64,000 bases of DNA from Tenebrio molitor (GCF_963966145.1 NC_091053.1:14260001-14324000); one strand, 5' to 3'; shown: positions 1 through 11,158, counted from the first letter of the stretch. The notes: generated by a model from the sequence alone, not told the origin. A program made the numbers and translations.

Positions 1-560
1 ATCGTTCGATACATCCATTTTCAAAGAAAAGCTGCAATTGAAAATACATCTAACGCAATAAATAAAACAATAGGTGCAAGAAAATCTACATTACTGTATG
101 ATCGCCAAGAAAATCAAATACCTTATTGACACTATTTGCAGAAAATTGTACCTATATGGATGTAGGTAACACTAAATAACTATGTAACACAAAAAAATGT
201 TTGGAATCACGAAACTGTAATATTTTGCAGATCCGACAGCACCAAATTAACAGCTCAATTATTATGGTTAATTGTCACTGAAAAGATTCTGCTCACCCCT
301 TCACTACCTTCTTTTTGTACCTGTCAGCTCTTTTTTGCACCTGAGACCTCAAATATGCTTTGCATAAAAAAAATCACTCTAGGATTTGAAACCTTAACTT
401 TACAGGTAAAAAACACATATGTATTAAAAATTTTAAAACAATTTAAAAAAAAATAAAAAATAAAAAGCGAGAAAAAACAAAAGGTAAACATTTTAGTATG
501 CAATGTCGAAAACACATTTCAAAAGATAAAATGTTAATTTGATCACTGGCGACTTCGTTC
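1..560. other. AT-rich sequence without recognisable features
   Basis: Low-complexity AT-rich DNA. The short open frames here are poly-A or poly-T driven and have no recognisable protein features. I see no gene, inverted repeat or RNA gene in it. Confidence 0.5.
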
Positions 561-1340
561 GGGGTATAAATCTAACGACTCTCCACTAAGGGGCGAAACT
601 ATAAAACACAGGAACGAGTGCGGAGAGAGGTCTTTGGGCTTAGGTCTTGCGTCTTGGTTGGTGGTCACATCGGTGCCGGACTGTGAAGGGGGCGGAAAGG
701 GCAAGTCGTTGAGCGGCGAGGAAAGGGTGTGAAGACGTCGAGGGTCCCAAGAGGGTGAGGCTGGAAGCAGAGTCCAGGAAGTCCAAATCCAAACGCCGAG
801 GAGCGAATTTACGGATCCCCGACGGAAGGTTCGCGGAGAACCAAAGGCCGGAGTGCGGAGTCAGATTCCACGCCCGGATATCGTCGTCCTCCGTGGGCCC
901 GAGGAACGTCCGGATCTCCAAAGACGTTGACCGTCCCGTGACGACCAAGGCCAGAGTGATAGAGTAAATTTTTAGTTTTCGGGAAGCGAGCGCGTCGTTT
1001 CAGGCAGAACTTTTTTTTTTTGGTTCGAGTTTGGGTTATCGGTCTGCCGGTGACCTCGCCTGCAAACGGCCGGTCACACCGATAACAGTTTTTTTAATCG
1101 TTCTTTTAGTATTATTTATCTTTTGTGTCTTCGTCCGCCGCGCGACTTCTTTTTCTATTCGAATTTTTCTTTTTTGGCGAAACGAGGTGAGGCCCTAGGG
1201 GACGGTCCCGCCGATTGTGGGCGGCGTAAAAGATTAGCGTCGTGGACGATATCGGATTTCGCTTTCGGTTCCCCCTTTTTTTGATTGTTTTCGAATTCAA
1301 TCTCCTTTCAAGGGTTTTTTCTTTTTTTATCGCGGCGAGG
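560..1340. other. GC-richer block, probably retroelement leader or LTR
   Basis: Base composition shifts abruptly from AT-rich to GC- and CpG-rich, then back. Both strands are open for 70-100 codons across the middle, but the translations are compositionally odd and match no family I know. The style (a CpG-rich, purine-rich tract followed by runs of T) resembles the LTRs at 8800-10200 and 60937-62083, without clear sequence identity by eye. Retroelement origin is an inference. Confidence 0.3.
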
Positions 1341-1614
1341 GCACAACCCATCAACTTGTACATAAAAATTTAGAGTGAGAGACTTTTTTGTTGAAAGTTA
1401 TCAGATTTGTATACGTACATTATGTGCAGGACTGAGTAAAATATATTTATTTCTGTTAAACCACTCGGAGTTTTCCTTTCTCCCGGTTATCATCACCCAC
1501 CCAGATTTTTGGTTGTACTCTCGAGCAGACTTCAGTAGATCTCGACCCGAAGTCTGTTAAATCGTTATTTTGTGAAAATTTCACCAAAAAAGAGAATAAA
1601 TAGCGTAATAATAA

Positions 1615-2116
1615 TAGGGTGATTCTGAAATAAGTTTGAAAAAAAAAAGTGGAGTATCCTTGACACAAAATAATTCTGCGCAAATGACTTTTGGGGGTGA
1701 ATTCAAAAGGATGGAAATTACCCCCATATCCTTGCATTTTCGACGCCTATAAATAGGGAAAATTTGTCTGAATTTGTTCACTTCTTAGCAACCATTGCTA
1801 CATCAACGCCACAATAAAGTCGTAGGTGCAAGCACACTGCTTTGTAAATGTTTCTATGGAAATGATCGAAAGAAATAATGTCACCTTTGTGACTGACGGA
1901 CACCTTTTACCTTTGATTATTATTGTTGCTAAACTACCAGGATAATCGATTAATCACCTTTAACTCAGCAGCGTACTAGCAATTTTGACCAAATTTTCAA
2001 ACATTTGTATCTCTAAAACGAAAAAACTTTTATAAGAATTTTTTGTAGTCTATGACTTTTTCTCATCATCATCAATTACCGGGTTTTTTTCCAAACTTAT
2101 TTCAGAATCACCCTGT
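1615..2116. mobile_element. TIR element (MITE), about 0.5 kb
   Basis: The ends are matching inverted repeats of about 28 bp. The left end reads agggtgattctgaaataag and the right end is its reverse complement, finishing at caccctgta. TA flanks both sides, as expected for the Tc1/mariner superfamily. No coding capacity was recognised inside, so it is probably a non-autonomous derivative. Confidence 0.75.
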
Positions 2117-2474
2117 ATGTTTCAAATTAGGCAACCGGTTTCGTAAATTGGACCGGGGGGTTCCTAATTTGAACGTGTCTCTAATATTATCCACACTGTT
2201 TGCAACATGCTGAACCCTCCCCTTATTTAGGACTCAAGTAGGTGGTTGAGCTCATGTTAAATTTTTCATATCGACCTTATTAGCCGATATATCGTTCCCA
2301 TCTGCAGCAGGTCAGCTCCTTTTTTGCTAGCAAGTATTTGTAAGAACAAACAGATAAGAAACAGAACATTAAAACTTCTCACGACACAACACGTCGTTTT
2401 AATTCACGGCCCTTTGGCAAACGTTTATACCTGAAACAAAAAACAACGGTCCTTCGAGAACTTCAATATCGACA

Positions 2475-2780
2475 TCATACGTAACAGTAGGTACCTCGAC
2501 AGCATAAACATTCTGCATCCTCTTCACTCTCTATTTCCGAGCTTTCAGATTCTATGGGTTCAACAGCTTTTCGAGGCTTCTTTGGTCCGGAAAAATTCAC
2601 AACTATTTTATTTTTTGAAGATTCTTTTGCTGTTGTTTTTTTCCGAGAAGATCTTTTAACAGCTGATTCTTTATCTTTTCTTTGCTTTTTTTCTGTTCGT
2701 TTCTTCCATTCTTCAAGTTCTGCTTTGTACGGACTACTTGTTAATTTTACTGCTGACTGTACCTACTGCTCTCTTTTTTT
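2475..2780 (-). pseudogene. Pogo/jerky-like transposase C-terminal remnant
   Basis: The minus strand is open for about 88 codons from TSSPYKAELEEWKK into a very Lys/Ser-rich tail (SSRKKTTAKESS, then VNFSGPKKPRKA). An acidic stretch follows, then a Cys motif, ECLCCRGTYC, before a stop. A basic tail, acidic stretch and Cys-rich end after a TSSPYK-type motif is the layout of C-termini in pogo/Tigger/jerky DDE transposases. The catalytic domain is not present upstream on this strand. The match is from memory of the family, not a search. Confidence 0.5.
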
Positions 2781-2895
2781 CTTTTTCCAGTTTTGATGCG
2801 ATGAGTTTCTGACGAGGAGAAAGTTTTACTCAAACTTTTTCAATTAAACTCTTGCTTCTTGAAGTAGAGGGAGTGGCAGGCGTTAGTTTAATATA

Positions 2896-3575
2896 CAGTG
2901 AGTGGCAAAAGCATGGAATAAATTAATTAAAAATCAAACAAAATTTTTTCCAAAAAAAATCTTTGGACGGATCAATTTTAGTTTATAAAAATACATGTTT
3001 TAGTATCAAATAAAATTCCAAGCAGTCATTTGTTATCGAGTGATGACGTCATCGATATTTTTTTTAATGGAAACCCCCTACTTTTTTTCTTGATTCTGAT
3101 ACCCCTGTTAATTGTCTAAACGACAGTATAAAAATTTTGTTATCTTACATAAGGAAATTCTTGAGAAAAAAAAATAAATTTGGAAAAAATTAATTTTATA
3201 ACTAACAAAAACAAGTCAAAAACTATTACTAAGTATGTATGTACTTAAAATTGTGGAATTAAATGTTCGAATTGCCATCCCCCAGCTTGTTGACAATAAG
3301 CAAGTTTATGAAGAAATTTCTCCTGTTAGTTTTATCTAGTTTTATCCCCGCACCCAATCAAAATTAAAATTTCTATACGTTGTGTTTCTGTTAAATGAGT
3401 CATTTTCGAAAACGTTTTGTAAAATAAATAACACATACGAATGAAATTGTCAGTACCGTTTGAAAAGGGTCACACTCAGTTTAGATGCTTCAGTTGCTAA
3501 ATTCACAATGCTTATTTAAACCGTACTACGTAGGTGTATTTTAAACATTTATTTTATTCCATTTGTTTTCCAATA
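2896..3575 (-). mobile_element. Mariner-like deletion derivative with transposase N-terminus
   Basis: The left end, after TA, is cagtgagtggcaaaagcatg. An imperfect inverted partner lies at about 3550-3573. On the minus strand near 3410-3345 a frame opens MTHLTETQRIEILILIGCGD before a stop. This is very like the first helix-turn-helix segment of insect mariner/IS630-type transposases (LTENQRIEIL-type starts). The DDE domain is missing, so the copy is non-autonomous. Confidence 0.6.
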
Positions 3576-3669
3576 AACATACATAAATAAAAAATAAGTT
3601 ATAATATATCACATGAAATAAAATAGATACGTATTAAAGCAAGAACAAAAATTAAATTCATAAAGTATA

Positions 3670-4019
3670 CAGGGTGAAATTGAAATGCATAACAATTGCA
3701 TCACTAAACCATACCTAGTATAAGCGAAAATGTGGTTAAAAATTTTGAATTCATAAATCCAATTTAACTTAATTCTATCCTGAACGAGACGCTTCTGAAA
3801 GCTTTAATAAATCGAAACATGAATAGCCGCAAAATGTTTTAAAAACAGAGACTGACAAAACCTTACTATGAATGAAATAGCCGAAAACACTTTAAATACA
3901 CAGCCGCAAAAACGTGTAAGAAAACTAAGACTGAAAATCAAGTGAAAAGAAGAGTCAAAGCAAAAACCATAACTAACTCCTAGGGTTTTTATATTGTGAT
4001 GTATTTCGATTTCACCCTG
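3670..4019. mobile_element. TIR element (MITE), 350 bp, TA-flanked
   Basis: It starts cagggtgaaattgaaatgca and ends with the near-perfect reverse complement (tgtatttcgatttcaccctg). TA is duplicated at 3668-3669 and 4020-4021. No coding content was recognised. It lies only 64 bp past the stop codon of the topoisomerase-like gene, so it may sit in or just beyond that gene's 3' UTR. Confidence 0.8.
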
Positions 4020-4083
4020 TATATAAACTTAATTAAATGCAAGTCAACAAAGGTTATAAATCTACAACTTTTCACAACACAAA

Positions 4084-6018
4084 TTAAATATATTCTGCAA
4101 ATTTATAATCTGACGTCGTTTTCATCGCCCATGCAAACTTCATTATTCTCCCTTTGCTGTACACAACATTTATGGGCACATTAAACCTCTTGCACCAAGC
4201 TACAGTGATACGAGGATCTAAAAAATGATCTTGGGCAGAGTCTAAATTGTCTTTTTTGTAGTTTAACAATGCAGTTACATCACGAAGCGCATTCTTATAT
4301 TGCTCTTTTTTATCGCCATCTTGCTTACTATATTCCTCCAATTTTTTCTCAAATTCTACACACGCTTTGTAAGTACGAATTATTTTGCTTGACACGTACA
4401 CGTCCTTGCCAGCGATTTTTCTTAAATATTGGTTGAGGGTGCTACAGTTTATTTTGTCAAATATTTTATCTCCTTCTGATTTATCCTGTGTGAACTGTTG
4501 CAAATTTGTGAACACCTCATCTGGTACCGATTTTGTGTTCTTGTAAGGTACTGAACGTTTTCCCGGAAAATTCAAAGATACCTCTGTGTTTGCGGGAGTT
4601 AGAGTTACATGTTTCAGCTGTAATGAACAACATCCGAACGTTTTAACATCTCTTCGACCACCTGCTTTAATTGTAAAAGTGTCAATTAAGTACAAAGCTA
4701 CTGAATGTTGCTTTGTTCTGTCATCTACATCTTTCCAATCGCTTTCGTATTTTCTTCTTATCTTTTCAATATCATTGTGCAATGCCTTTACCGTATTGTA
4801 GTGATCTTCATCAGATTTCCTCACCTTCTTCGATTGAGACTTGTCAACTAAAAAAAATTTTTTTTCGTGTTCGTTTCCTGGAATATACAGGGTCTATCAG
4901 AACTGGCGGACCAAAATAATACGGTGAAATAATCATCTTCTGGGAATAATAGGAAAAATATTTTTTTAAAATCCATCCTCATTGGATTTTAAAATAAGAA
5001 CGTTGTTAATTGATCAATCGCGTGTAGATATAAAATTACCTTAAAAAATTATATTAGTAACTATCGAAACAAATTTGATTGTTGCAAAGACATAATAATT
5101 GAATATTATGTCATAATAAATTATTTCTGACAATTACAAAAGTCATAAAAAACGCTTAATGTTTACTTCTTCAGAATATTTTGATATGCCTGTCTTATAT
5201 GGACAATCTGATGAGAGTGCCACAGTTGCTGTTCAGGAGTACACAGTTCGTTTTCCCAATAGGGAACATCCTAGCAGAAAAACTATAACGTGAAAAATAC
5301 TATAACCTAAAAACGTCCGTCATTGCACAAACAATGCGGATACCCAACAATGCATATGCATCATTTGAAATGCATCCATAGTTACAAATAAAGCAGGAAA
5401 ACTAATTTATAGGTAACTTAACATCAACAACAGGATTGGTCAGTTTAAATTGCTTCTTTCCTAATCACTATTTAAGATAGATTTTTTTGAACATTTTTCC
5501 TATTATTCCCAGAAGATGATGAATTCACCCTATTATTTTGGTCCGCCAGTTTTGATAGACCCTGTATAAGCGGGAAAGTGGTATATAACTAAATATATAA
5601 ACCTTCCCGGTTATATACTTAACTTGACATCTCCCAAAGATAACTTTAAAATTTACAATAAATTAATGTTTTTTAAGACTTTGCCCAAACGAACACCAAA
5701 ATTTTATTCAATATTTGCGCGCTGTCAGTTTTCATGTATTCGGTCTGTTTTGCAGCACTTGGCTGACGCCTCGTGCTTCAAATTTCGGCCTCATACCTGA
5801 AAAGTGATCTGACAGCGCTACTCCTATGAAAATAACTATTTCATATCTGTTCTTATTTTAATTTTCGACACCCCTCTCTTTTTGACGACAACGTAATTTT
5901 TTACTTTTCCCATTTCTATACTAAGCCAAACATCTTCAATATTTTATTATTAACGAATTTATTTTTGAAGCTGACACCTACCTGTGAATTTTTTAATTTC
6001 ATTTTGATTCGACGCCAT
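4084..6018 (-). CDS. Topoisomerase IB-like mini-protein, paralog A
   Basis: Two exons: exon 1 at 6018-5982 (ATG, 12 codons plus one base) and exon 2 at 4847-4084. Donor CACAG|GTAGGT and acceptor TTTTTTAG|TTGACA join in frame to give 266 residues. Residues ~30-210 match the last core subdomain of eukaryotic TOP1 (TFGCCSLQLKH, NFPGKRSVPYKN, SKIIRTYKAC), and ~221-266 match its C-terminal domain (LDPRITVAWCKRFNVPI, KFAWAM). The N-terminal region, the cap half of the core and the long coiled-coil linker are absent: about a dozen residues separate the last core helix from LDPR. By alignment to human TOP1, R488 is Lys73, K532 is Lys109, R590 is Arg170, H632 is Tyr209 and Y723 is Phe221. It therefore should not cleave DNA. 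The intron holds a transposon (4888-5564). The role is unknown; a DNA-binding pseudoenzyme is a guess. Family assignment is strong, activity loss is inferred. Confidence 0.8.
4888..5564. mobile_element. TIR element in the intron of paralog A
   Basis: Inverted repeats of about 78 bp begin cagggtctatca and flank 677 bp. TA is present at both junctions (4886-4887 and 5565-5566). The element lies wholly inside intron 4848-5981. The matching intron of the paralog at 16822-16980 is only 159 bp and lacks it, so the insertion happened after duplication or was lost from the other copy. Confidence 0.85.
5159..5293 (+). pseudogene. Transposase N-terminal HTH fragment (DUF4817-like)
   Basis: A 44-codon frame contains VLYGQSDESATVAVQEYTV followed by RFPNREHPSRKT. 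The spacing and wording match the N-terminal helix-turn-helix region common in insect mariner-type transposase proteins (RFPNRxHPS motif). A stop follows at once and no DDE domain is present. It identifies the surrounding TIR element as a deletion derivative of a mariner-superfamily transposon. Confidence 0.65.
5567..5835. other. Extra intronic DNA with short inverted repeats
   Basis: This stretch follows the TIR element within the intron and has no counterpart in the paralogous intron. Short inverted segments (gcgctgtcag and ctgacagcgc) suggest another decayed inserted element. Nothing coding. Confidence 0.35.
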
Positions 6019-6285
6019 CACAAAATAGTTACACCTTCACATACGATGTATCTTTATGATGTCAATCAATGACAACAAAGAAAATTTGTATTAAAAAATA
6101 AATGACGTTGGTAGATAATATAGGGACATATATACATTTGAAAATTTGTCAAAAAAATTTATCATATAAAAGTACCAAGTCAAAGTACAACTATGGATAA
6201 TATAATATAATTTATATATTTGTTGATAACATAGAAAAGATTACAATCCCAATTTTGATCCACAATATTTTTTTAATGGAGCAGA
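6019..6285 (-). promoter_or_regulatory. Conserved upstream region of topoisomerase-like paralog A
   Basis: By eye, this stretch aligns with 17006-17305 upstream of paralog B, apart from small gaps. Shared blocks include caccttcacatacgatgta, tatgatgtcaatc and ataaaagtaccaagt. On the gene strand the last block reads CTTGGTACTTTTATATG at about 6160-6179, a possible TATA region ~150 bp before the ATG. Shared duplication alone could explain the similarity, so promoter function is inferred. Confidence 0.4.
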
Positions 6286-6353
6286 GACGGGTCTATGCTT
6301 ACGTTTCCCCACAGCCGTTTCGCCCCAGCCATTTCGCAAAATTTTTAAAATTT

Positions 6354-6600
6354 TGTCGCTACTTGACAATTAAAAAAAAAGTCAAGTTGTTTGAATGTTG
6401 TTACACAGTCTATAGGACTGGTTTACAAATCTATGAGGGGCATGATGACCAACTCAATAGACCGGGACCAATGGCTTAACGTGACTTATACATCCTAGTG
6501 CATTGATACCATGCCAATTAGAGCATTAAATAATCTTTCCCAATCCTCATCGATATCTGCACGACACACCAGGGGTTTTTCCCGGGTACTTGCACCCGGT
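6354..6600 (-). mobile_element. SINE fragment
   Basis: From about 6400 the sequence matches 31538-31625 closely (ttacacagtctaggactgg, gaggggcatggtgacc, accgggaccaatggcttaac). The tRNA-like promoter end visible in the 31.6 kb copy is missing here. Immediately before it, 6354-6400 carries a scrap (cttgacaat...aagtcaagttgtttgaa) of the repeat forming the inverted arms at 12.5-15.3 kb. Confidence 0.6.
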
Positions 6601-8690
6601 TTATAAAAACTTTTTGGACATGGCTAATAGAGACCAATGCCGCAGGAAGCAGACCAATAAATGTGAGAAAAATATGGTGTTCAACCTCACATTATACATA
6701 ACAAATTTTAAATCGTAATGTCGTTTCCAAAGAATCAACATAATGAGAGTCATTGATAATCTATTTTTAATACCCCTGTAGTGACCCAGTTTAAAATTTA
6801 AAAATTTTAATTCCCGGTACCGCCACGAGAGCGCGCCAAATGGGAAGGTACTAGCGGCTAGACTAGGAACTAAGGGATGGGGTTGGTAATCCTGGCGAGT
6901 TGGCAAGGCGAAAAGCGGAAACATAGCGGGGGGAAAGCGGTCTCTCGCGCGGGTAGTTGAAGGGGGGTAGGTCACTTTTGTTTGGTTTTTCGAAACGAAC
7001 ACACCTTGCGAAGAGCGATCCAGTTTCTCAAATTTGTAAGTTAAATCTGAATCAATTTCACTACCGTCCCGAGTAGATTATTTGTGTCCCCGTGAGGAAT
7101 TCGACGTTTTTCATTCACCTGGGTAATTTATTCCACATTCGTTGGCTTTTTGATTTTGTTTTTGGGACCAGGACCACGTGGTAAGGGTATGTTGTAGATT
7201 TCATTTTTTTGCATGCTGTTTCTTTAAGAAGCGCCCATTTGTTAATTTTAAACGTTATCCCTAAGTTTCTCCCGGGAGGTTCATTTTTGGCAATCTGTTA
7301 ATTTCGAAAATTAGTAGCCGTCGTCCGGACCGCGTGCGTCCATTTTGTTTTTCTTTCACTAGCATTTTCTAACGGCACTCGACCCGCCATATCTTTGTTT
7401 AGTATTGCCAGCGAGTATTGTATTGTATTGTATTCCTTTTTTAAAGCGTTTTATTTTATCGTTATCTAACTTCGCGTTTTGTTCTCTTTTATTTCCTCAT
7501 TGTTTAATGTTGCGTTTTGTTTTGCTTATGTTATCCTTGTTTAATGTTGCGTTTTGTTTTGCTTATTTTATCATTGTTTGATGTTGCGCTTTGTTTTGCT
7601 GGATTTTCTCATCGTTTAATGTTACGCTTTGTTCGATAGAATTAAACTCGTTTTTTTTCCTTCGTGTTGTTGCTAGATTTCGGAAAAGTTAAAGTAAAAT
7701 GTTGTAAGTGCGCCCCTGTGGGAGCTAGGTGACAATCAGGAAGTCGTGGGGTTGTTTAGTAAATTTCTGTGGAAGCTACGGTTATTTAGAGCCGTTAGCG
7801 GGGGCGGACCTTAGTCTTTGCGGGAGCGGCGTCGGGATGTTTTCGTGAAGCTTCCGTCGACGGTTATAGAGACTTCGGGGTTTTGTCCGGAAACGGTTGG
7901 TTGGGGACGGCGGACCTAGGTCTTTGCGGATGCGGTCTAGGAATGCTACTCGTACGACCCCAAAACGCTCTGTCACTCTTGCTTGGTCGGTGATATAGTC
8001 TGACGTTCATTAATACCCCGAATATCTATAAACGTCGCTTGATTTCAAGATGATTCAGATTATTCTTCTGAGTCCCCTCGCGGCCGAAAGTTTGTTACCT
8101 CCAGCTCTAAGCTTCCGTTGGCGTACCTTGACCGCGTAGCTCCAAATTAAACATTGTTTTTGCCATTAATCGAATTGTAAAATATGAGTAATACCTGGGA
8201 TACGGTTTTTGGAGAGGGTTTTTCATCCGTCCCTGTCTGTAATAACTGCATCATAATTTGTTTACTTGTTTTGCAAGCTTTAACCTGTCATTTTGTCTGC
8301 TATGTACCCGTTTTCTGTTATTTTAAATATTGTTTCATTCATCTTGTCGTTTATCTTCGTGATGTACTCAACTAGTTAATTTCTTGTACTTCGTTAAACT
8401 TAGTTTCTGTCTTTTTGGATTCGTTTCATTTTTTGTTTTTTTCATCAAAGTTATTACAGGCATTTTTAATAAAAGGTATTTTGCGTCCTTCACATGTGTG
8501 TTTTATTTGCGGCACTCTTCCAACTGGAACCCTCACCGTTTGCATTCCGAACCTTTTTCCGCCAAAAGAAAATCACAACGTAGGGCTCCTCCGATTCGAT
8601 GACAATCACGACCACATTTGTTACCGTTTTGCGCAGGTTCAAATATTTGGCGGAAAAAGTAATGTATTCAAATCATTACACCCCCCTTCG
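6600..8690. other. GC-richer non-coding block, LTR-like in style
   Basis: A 2 kb tract is richer in G/C and CpG than its surroundings. It has no convincing gene; its open frames of 60-130 codons are not protein-like. It contains a pentanucleotide run (tattg) near 7412 and the 37-bp tandem repeat. Near 8551-8665 lies a short inverted pair (ttttccgccaaa / tttggcggaaaa). It may be a large LTR or 5' leader of a retroelement, but I found no matching ends. Confidence 0.3.
7461..7635. repeat. Tandem minisatellite, 37-bp unit
   Basis: Four to five head-to-tail units of about 37 bp share the core tttaatgttgcgttttgttt. Clean units start at 7503, 7540 and 7577, flanked by diverged partial units on each side. 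T/G-rich on this strand. Confidence 0.8.
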
Positions 8691-8691
8691 T

Positions 8692-8799
8692 TAAAATTCC
8701 ATTTAAAAAAATCTTAAGGGCGAGGTTACCTGTAGGATTTGGTCAAGACAAAATTGGATAAGGATTAAATTGATTATTTTACTATAGGTAGGTACATAC
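8692..8799. repeat. 108-bp direct repeat, left copy beside the LTR
   Basis: The stretch containing atcttaagggcgaggttacc and aaaattggataaggattaaa recurs almost unchanged at 10208-10313, exactly on the far side of the LTR 8800-10200. It is far too long to be a retroviral-type target duplication. Confidence 0.85.
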
Positions 8800-10200
8800 T
8801 ATTACGATTTAAATCTCGCGGTAAATCATAAATGCGAGAGAGTTCTAGAACGTTCCAGAACGGGCTCTCGGACCCCGACTTCCGGTACCGGCCGCGTCAA
8901 TTCGACGAGAGGAGGGGAAAATATATAAAGGTGGAACAGACGCCATGTTGGGGGTTCCCGACTAGTTCTGGTCAGAGGTTACGACCGATCCGGGTGTGAG
9001 TGTTGTGTTCAAAGGGGGAGATTAGGGGGTGTTTTCAGTGTGCAACAGGTGCTGGCGAACCCGTGGAGGAGGACCGAAGCGGCTGGGAAACCGTCCAAGA
9101 GGAATTCCAACCGTACGTCGCGGCGGATAAAGACTTCCTTCACGAGGGTCATCGACCCTACGCGTCAGCGGATCATTTTCGCCACCCTGTTGGGCCGGCG
9201 TCACCCCCAAGGATCCCACCAGAAAACAGGACCTCACACCGGACTGTCCCTGGCCGAGGAACCCGAGTCCAGGAGCAACTCTTATCTGGCAAGGTCCTTC
9301 AGCGTCTTTCTTTTTGCAGTCCGCCATCTTGGCTCTTTTCTTTTGCGTAGTTTCACGTTATCAGACCTGAACTGACCTCGCCACAAACGACGCGCTCGCT
9401 GGCTCTCGGAAGTTTTTTTTTATATTTATCACTTTTCATTATCATTTTTTTTACACCGGGGCTAACTCTGACTAATTTACGCCTATTCCTAGTAAGTCGA
9501 GGGAAGGAAGAACCCCGAGGACTTTCCGAGGATACGGACGGCGTGATAGACCAGCGGCGGAAGAAGGACTCGGAGGACCTTCCTCCAGCTCACTCTTCCC
9601 GGGACTCTCTTTGGATTTCAAGCCCCAGGCCCGGTGTAAGGGAAGTTTTCATTTAGTTTCATTGAATTGTCAAGTTGAGATATAGCCTGGTAGTACCGGC
9701 ACTGTTTGTAAATTTTTCTAGTATTTAAGCGCCTTCAGCGTATCATTTTGGGAACGTTTCAGTTCACTTCTAACCTCACCTTTTGTATGGTTAACCTTGG
9801 TTAGTTTTATTTTGTCATAAAGGTCAATATTTTAACTTGTTTTTCGGAATAACATTTGAGTATATCCTAGTATCTCTTTACATAGACGACAGTGTTTCGC
9901 CCGCAGCGGCATCTAAGTTGGATTTAATTATTTACTTTGTCAAACTGTAAAGCTAGGAAACGAAGATTAAACACCATTATTAATACATCTGTGTTTCTGT
10001 CCAACACCTGGTATAACACCGTGTTTGTGAAGCATCATTTCTACCTTCGACAGTCTTGCTCTCGAGACGTGAGTGTGTTTATGTGCCGGACCTGGAAACA
10101 ATCAGTCTCGAAAATCGTTATTTAAATTTCCCCTAGTGAAGTTGGGAGATTTAAGTTTTCTCTTGTTGTTGTGGTGGTACGGGAAAACAATAACGTAACA
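8800..10200 (+). mobile_element. Solo LTR, copy 1 (about 1.4 kb)
   Basis: It begins tattacgatttaaatctcgc (the copy at 60937 has tgttacg) and ends with ataacgtaaca, giving the TG...CA inverted dinucleotides of an LTR. A TATA box (atatataaagg) lies at about 8922, with a GC-rich transcribed-looking region after it. Nearly identical sequence forms 60937-62083. No primer-binding site, polyprotein or partner LTR adjoins, so it looks like a solo LTR left by recombination. The open frames at 9000-9375 fall inside the LTR and are not credible genes. Superfamily (Gypsy or BEL) not determined. Confidence 0.7.
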
Positions 10201-10207
10201 ATTTTTA

Positions 10208-10313
10208 AATTCCATTTAAAAAAATCTTAAGGGCGAGGTTACCTGTAGGATTTGGTAAAGACAAAATTGGATAAGGATTAAATTGATTATTTTACTATAT
10301 ATAGGTACATACC
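10208..10313. repeat. 108-bp direct repeat, right copy beside the LTR
   Basis: Second copy of the 8692-8799 sequence, with few differences (for example ggtaaagaca for ggtcaagaca). It abuts the LTR 3' end. Confidence 0.85.
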
Positions 10314-10440
10314 TAATAACAAATTTTCAGAATATAAAAATATAACGGGTCATATGCATAAACCATTAGAAAATGCTTTTACTTGTGTTAGGGAGAAATA
10401 GAAATACATGGACTCTATTAGATAGAAAAAGACAAATATA

Positions 10441-11158
10441 CAGTGCATTTTTTTTAACTGTTGCCATAGGGAATTGCATGGTAAAACTTATACCCCCTGT
10501 TAACTTTTGTTCTGATGAAAATATTCAAACCATTTTTGGAACAAAGTTGGAAGATTTTTTGAACTATCGGATAGATTACAATTCAATATCCTCAACTGTC
10601 GAAAAAGTTGTGAAAAAAATATTTGTACCACGCCGGAATAATAGTACTTCGAGCGGCCGCCAGAATAGCGTCCTTGTCGGCTCAACCAGCAACTGCCTAT
10701 CCCCACTTTTGATTTTTGTCAGTTTCATTTAAAAAATAAATAACGAGATTTTCTGGTGGCTATGATTAAATTTCTTTATAAAAAAAAAACAAAACGTAAA
10801 AACGTTAACGCACAAATAATTCAACAAATTAACAGAAATTATCAAAGGAATTGTTCGAAATGTTTTTCTGCGACTATTTTGTAAATGTCGCACTGGAATG
10901 GAATTTGGTCAGGTTGAGCCGACAGGAACGCTATTCTGGCGGCCGCTCGACGTACTATTATTCCGGCGCGCTTTAAAATATTTTTTCATAACTTTTTCGA
11001 CAGTTTAGGATATTGAATTGTAAACTATCCGGTGGTTTAAAAAATCTTCCAACTTTGTTCCAAAAATGGTTTGAATATTTTCATCAGAACAAAAGTTAAC
11101 AGGGGGTATAAGTTTTACCATGCAATTCCCTATGGCAACAGTTAAAAAAAATGCACTG
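10441..11158. mobile_element. Foldback-type TIR element with ~250 bp arms
   Basis: The left arm (10441 to ~10690) and right arm (~10910-11158) are reverse complements with few mismatches. The shared end is cagtgcattttttttaactg, and TA sits on both sides. A NotI-like gcggccgc occurs in both arms. Both arms encode the same short frame (FFLTVAIGNCMVKLIPPVNF), which is a by-product of the repeat. The ends resemble those of 49974-50694, so the two belong to one family. Confidence 0.85.

Noticed and set aside
640..967. Overlapping frames on both strands in the GC-rich block
   Set aside because: GC-rich DNA lacks stops by chance, and the translations have no domain.
9000..9375. Open frames of 100-116 codons (and 61137-61682, 181 codons)
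   Set aside because: They lie inside the two LTR copies, are not conserved as a common frame, and resemble no protein.
10650..10945. NotI-type gcggccgc sites suggesting vector or adapter contamination
   Set aside because: They occur at mirrored places in both arms of a natural inverted repeat with continuous insect-like sequence around them.
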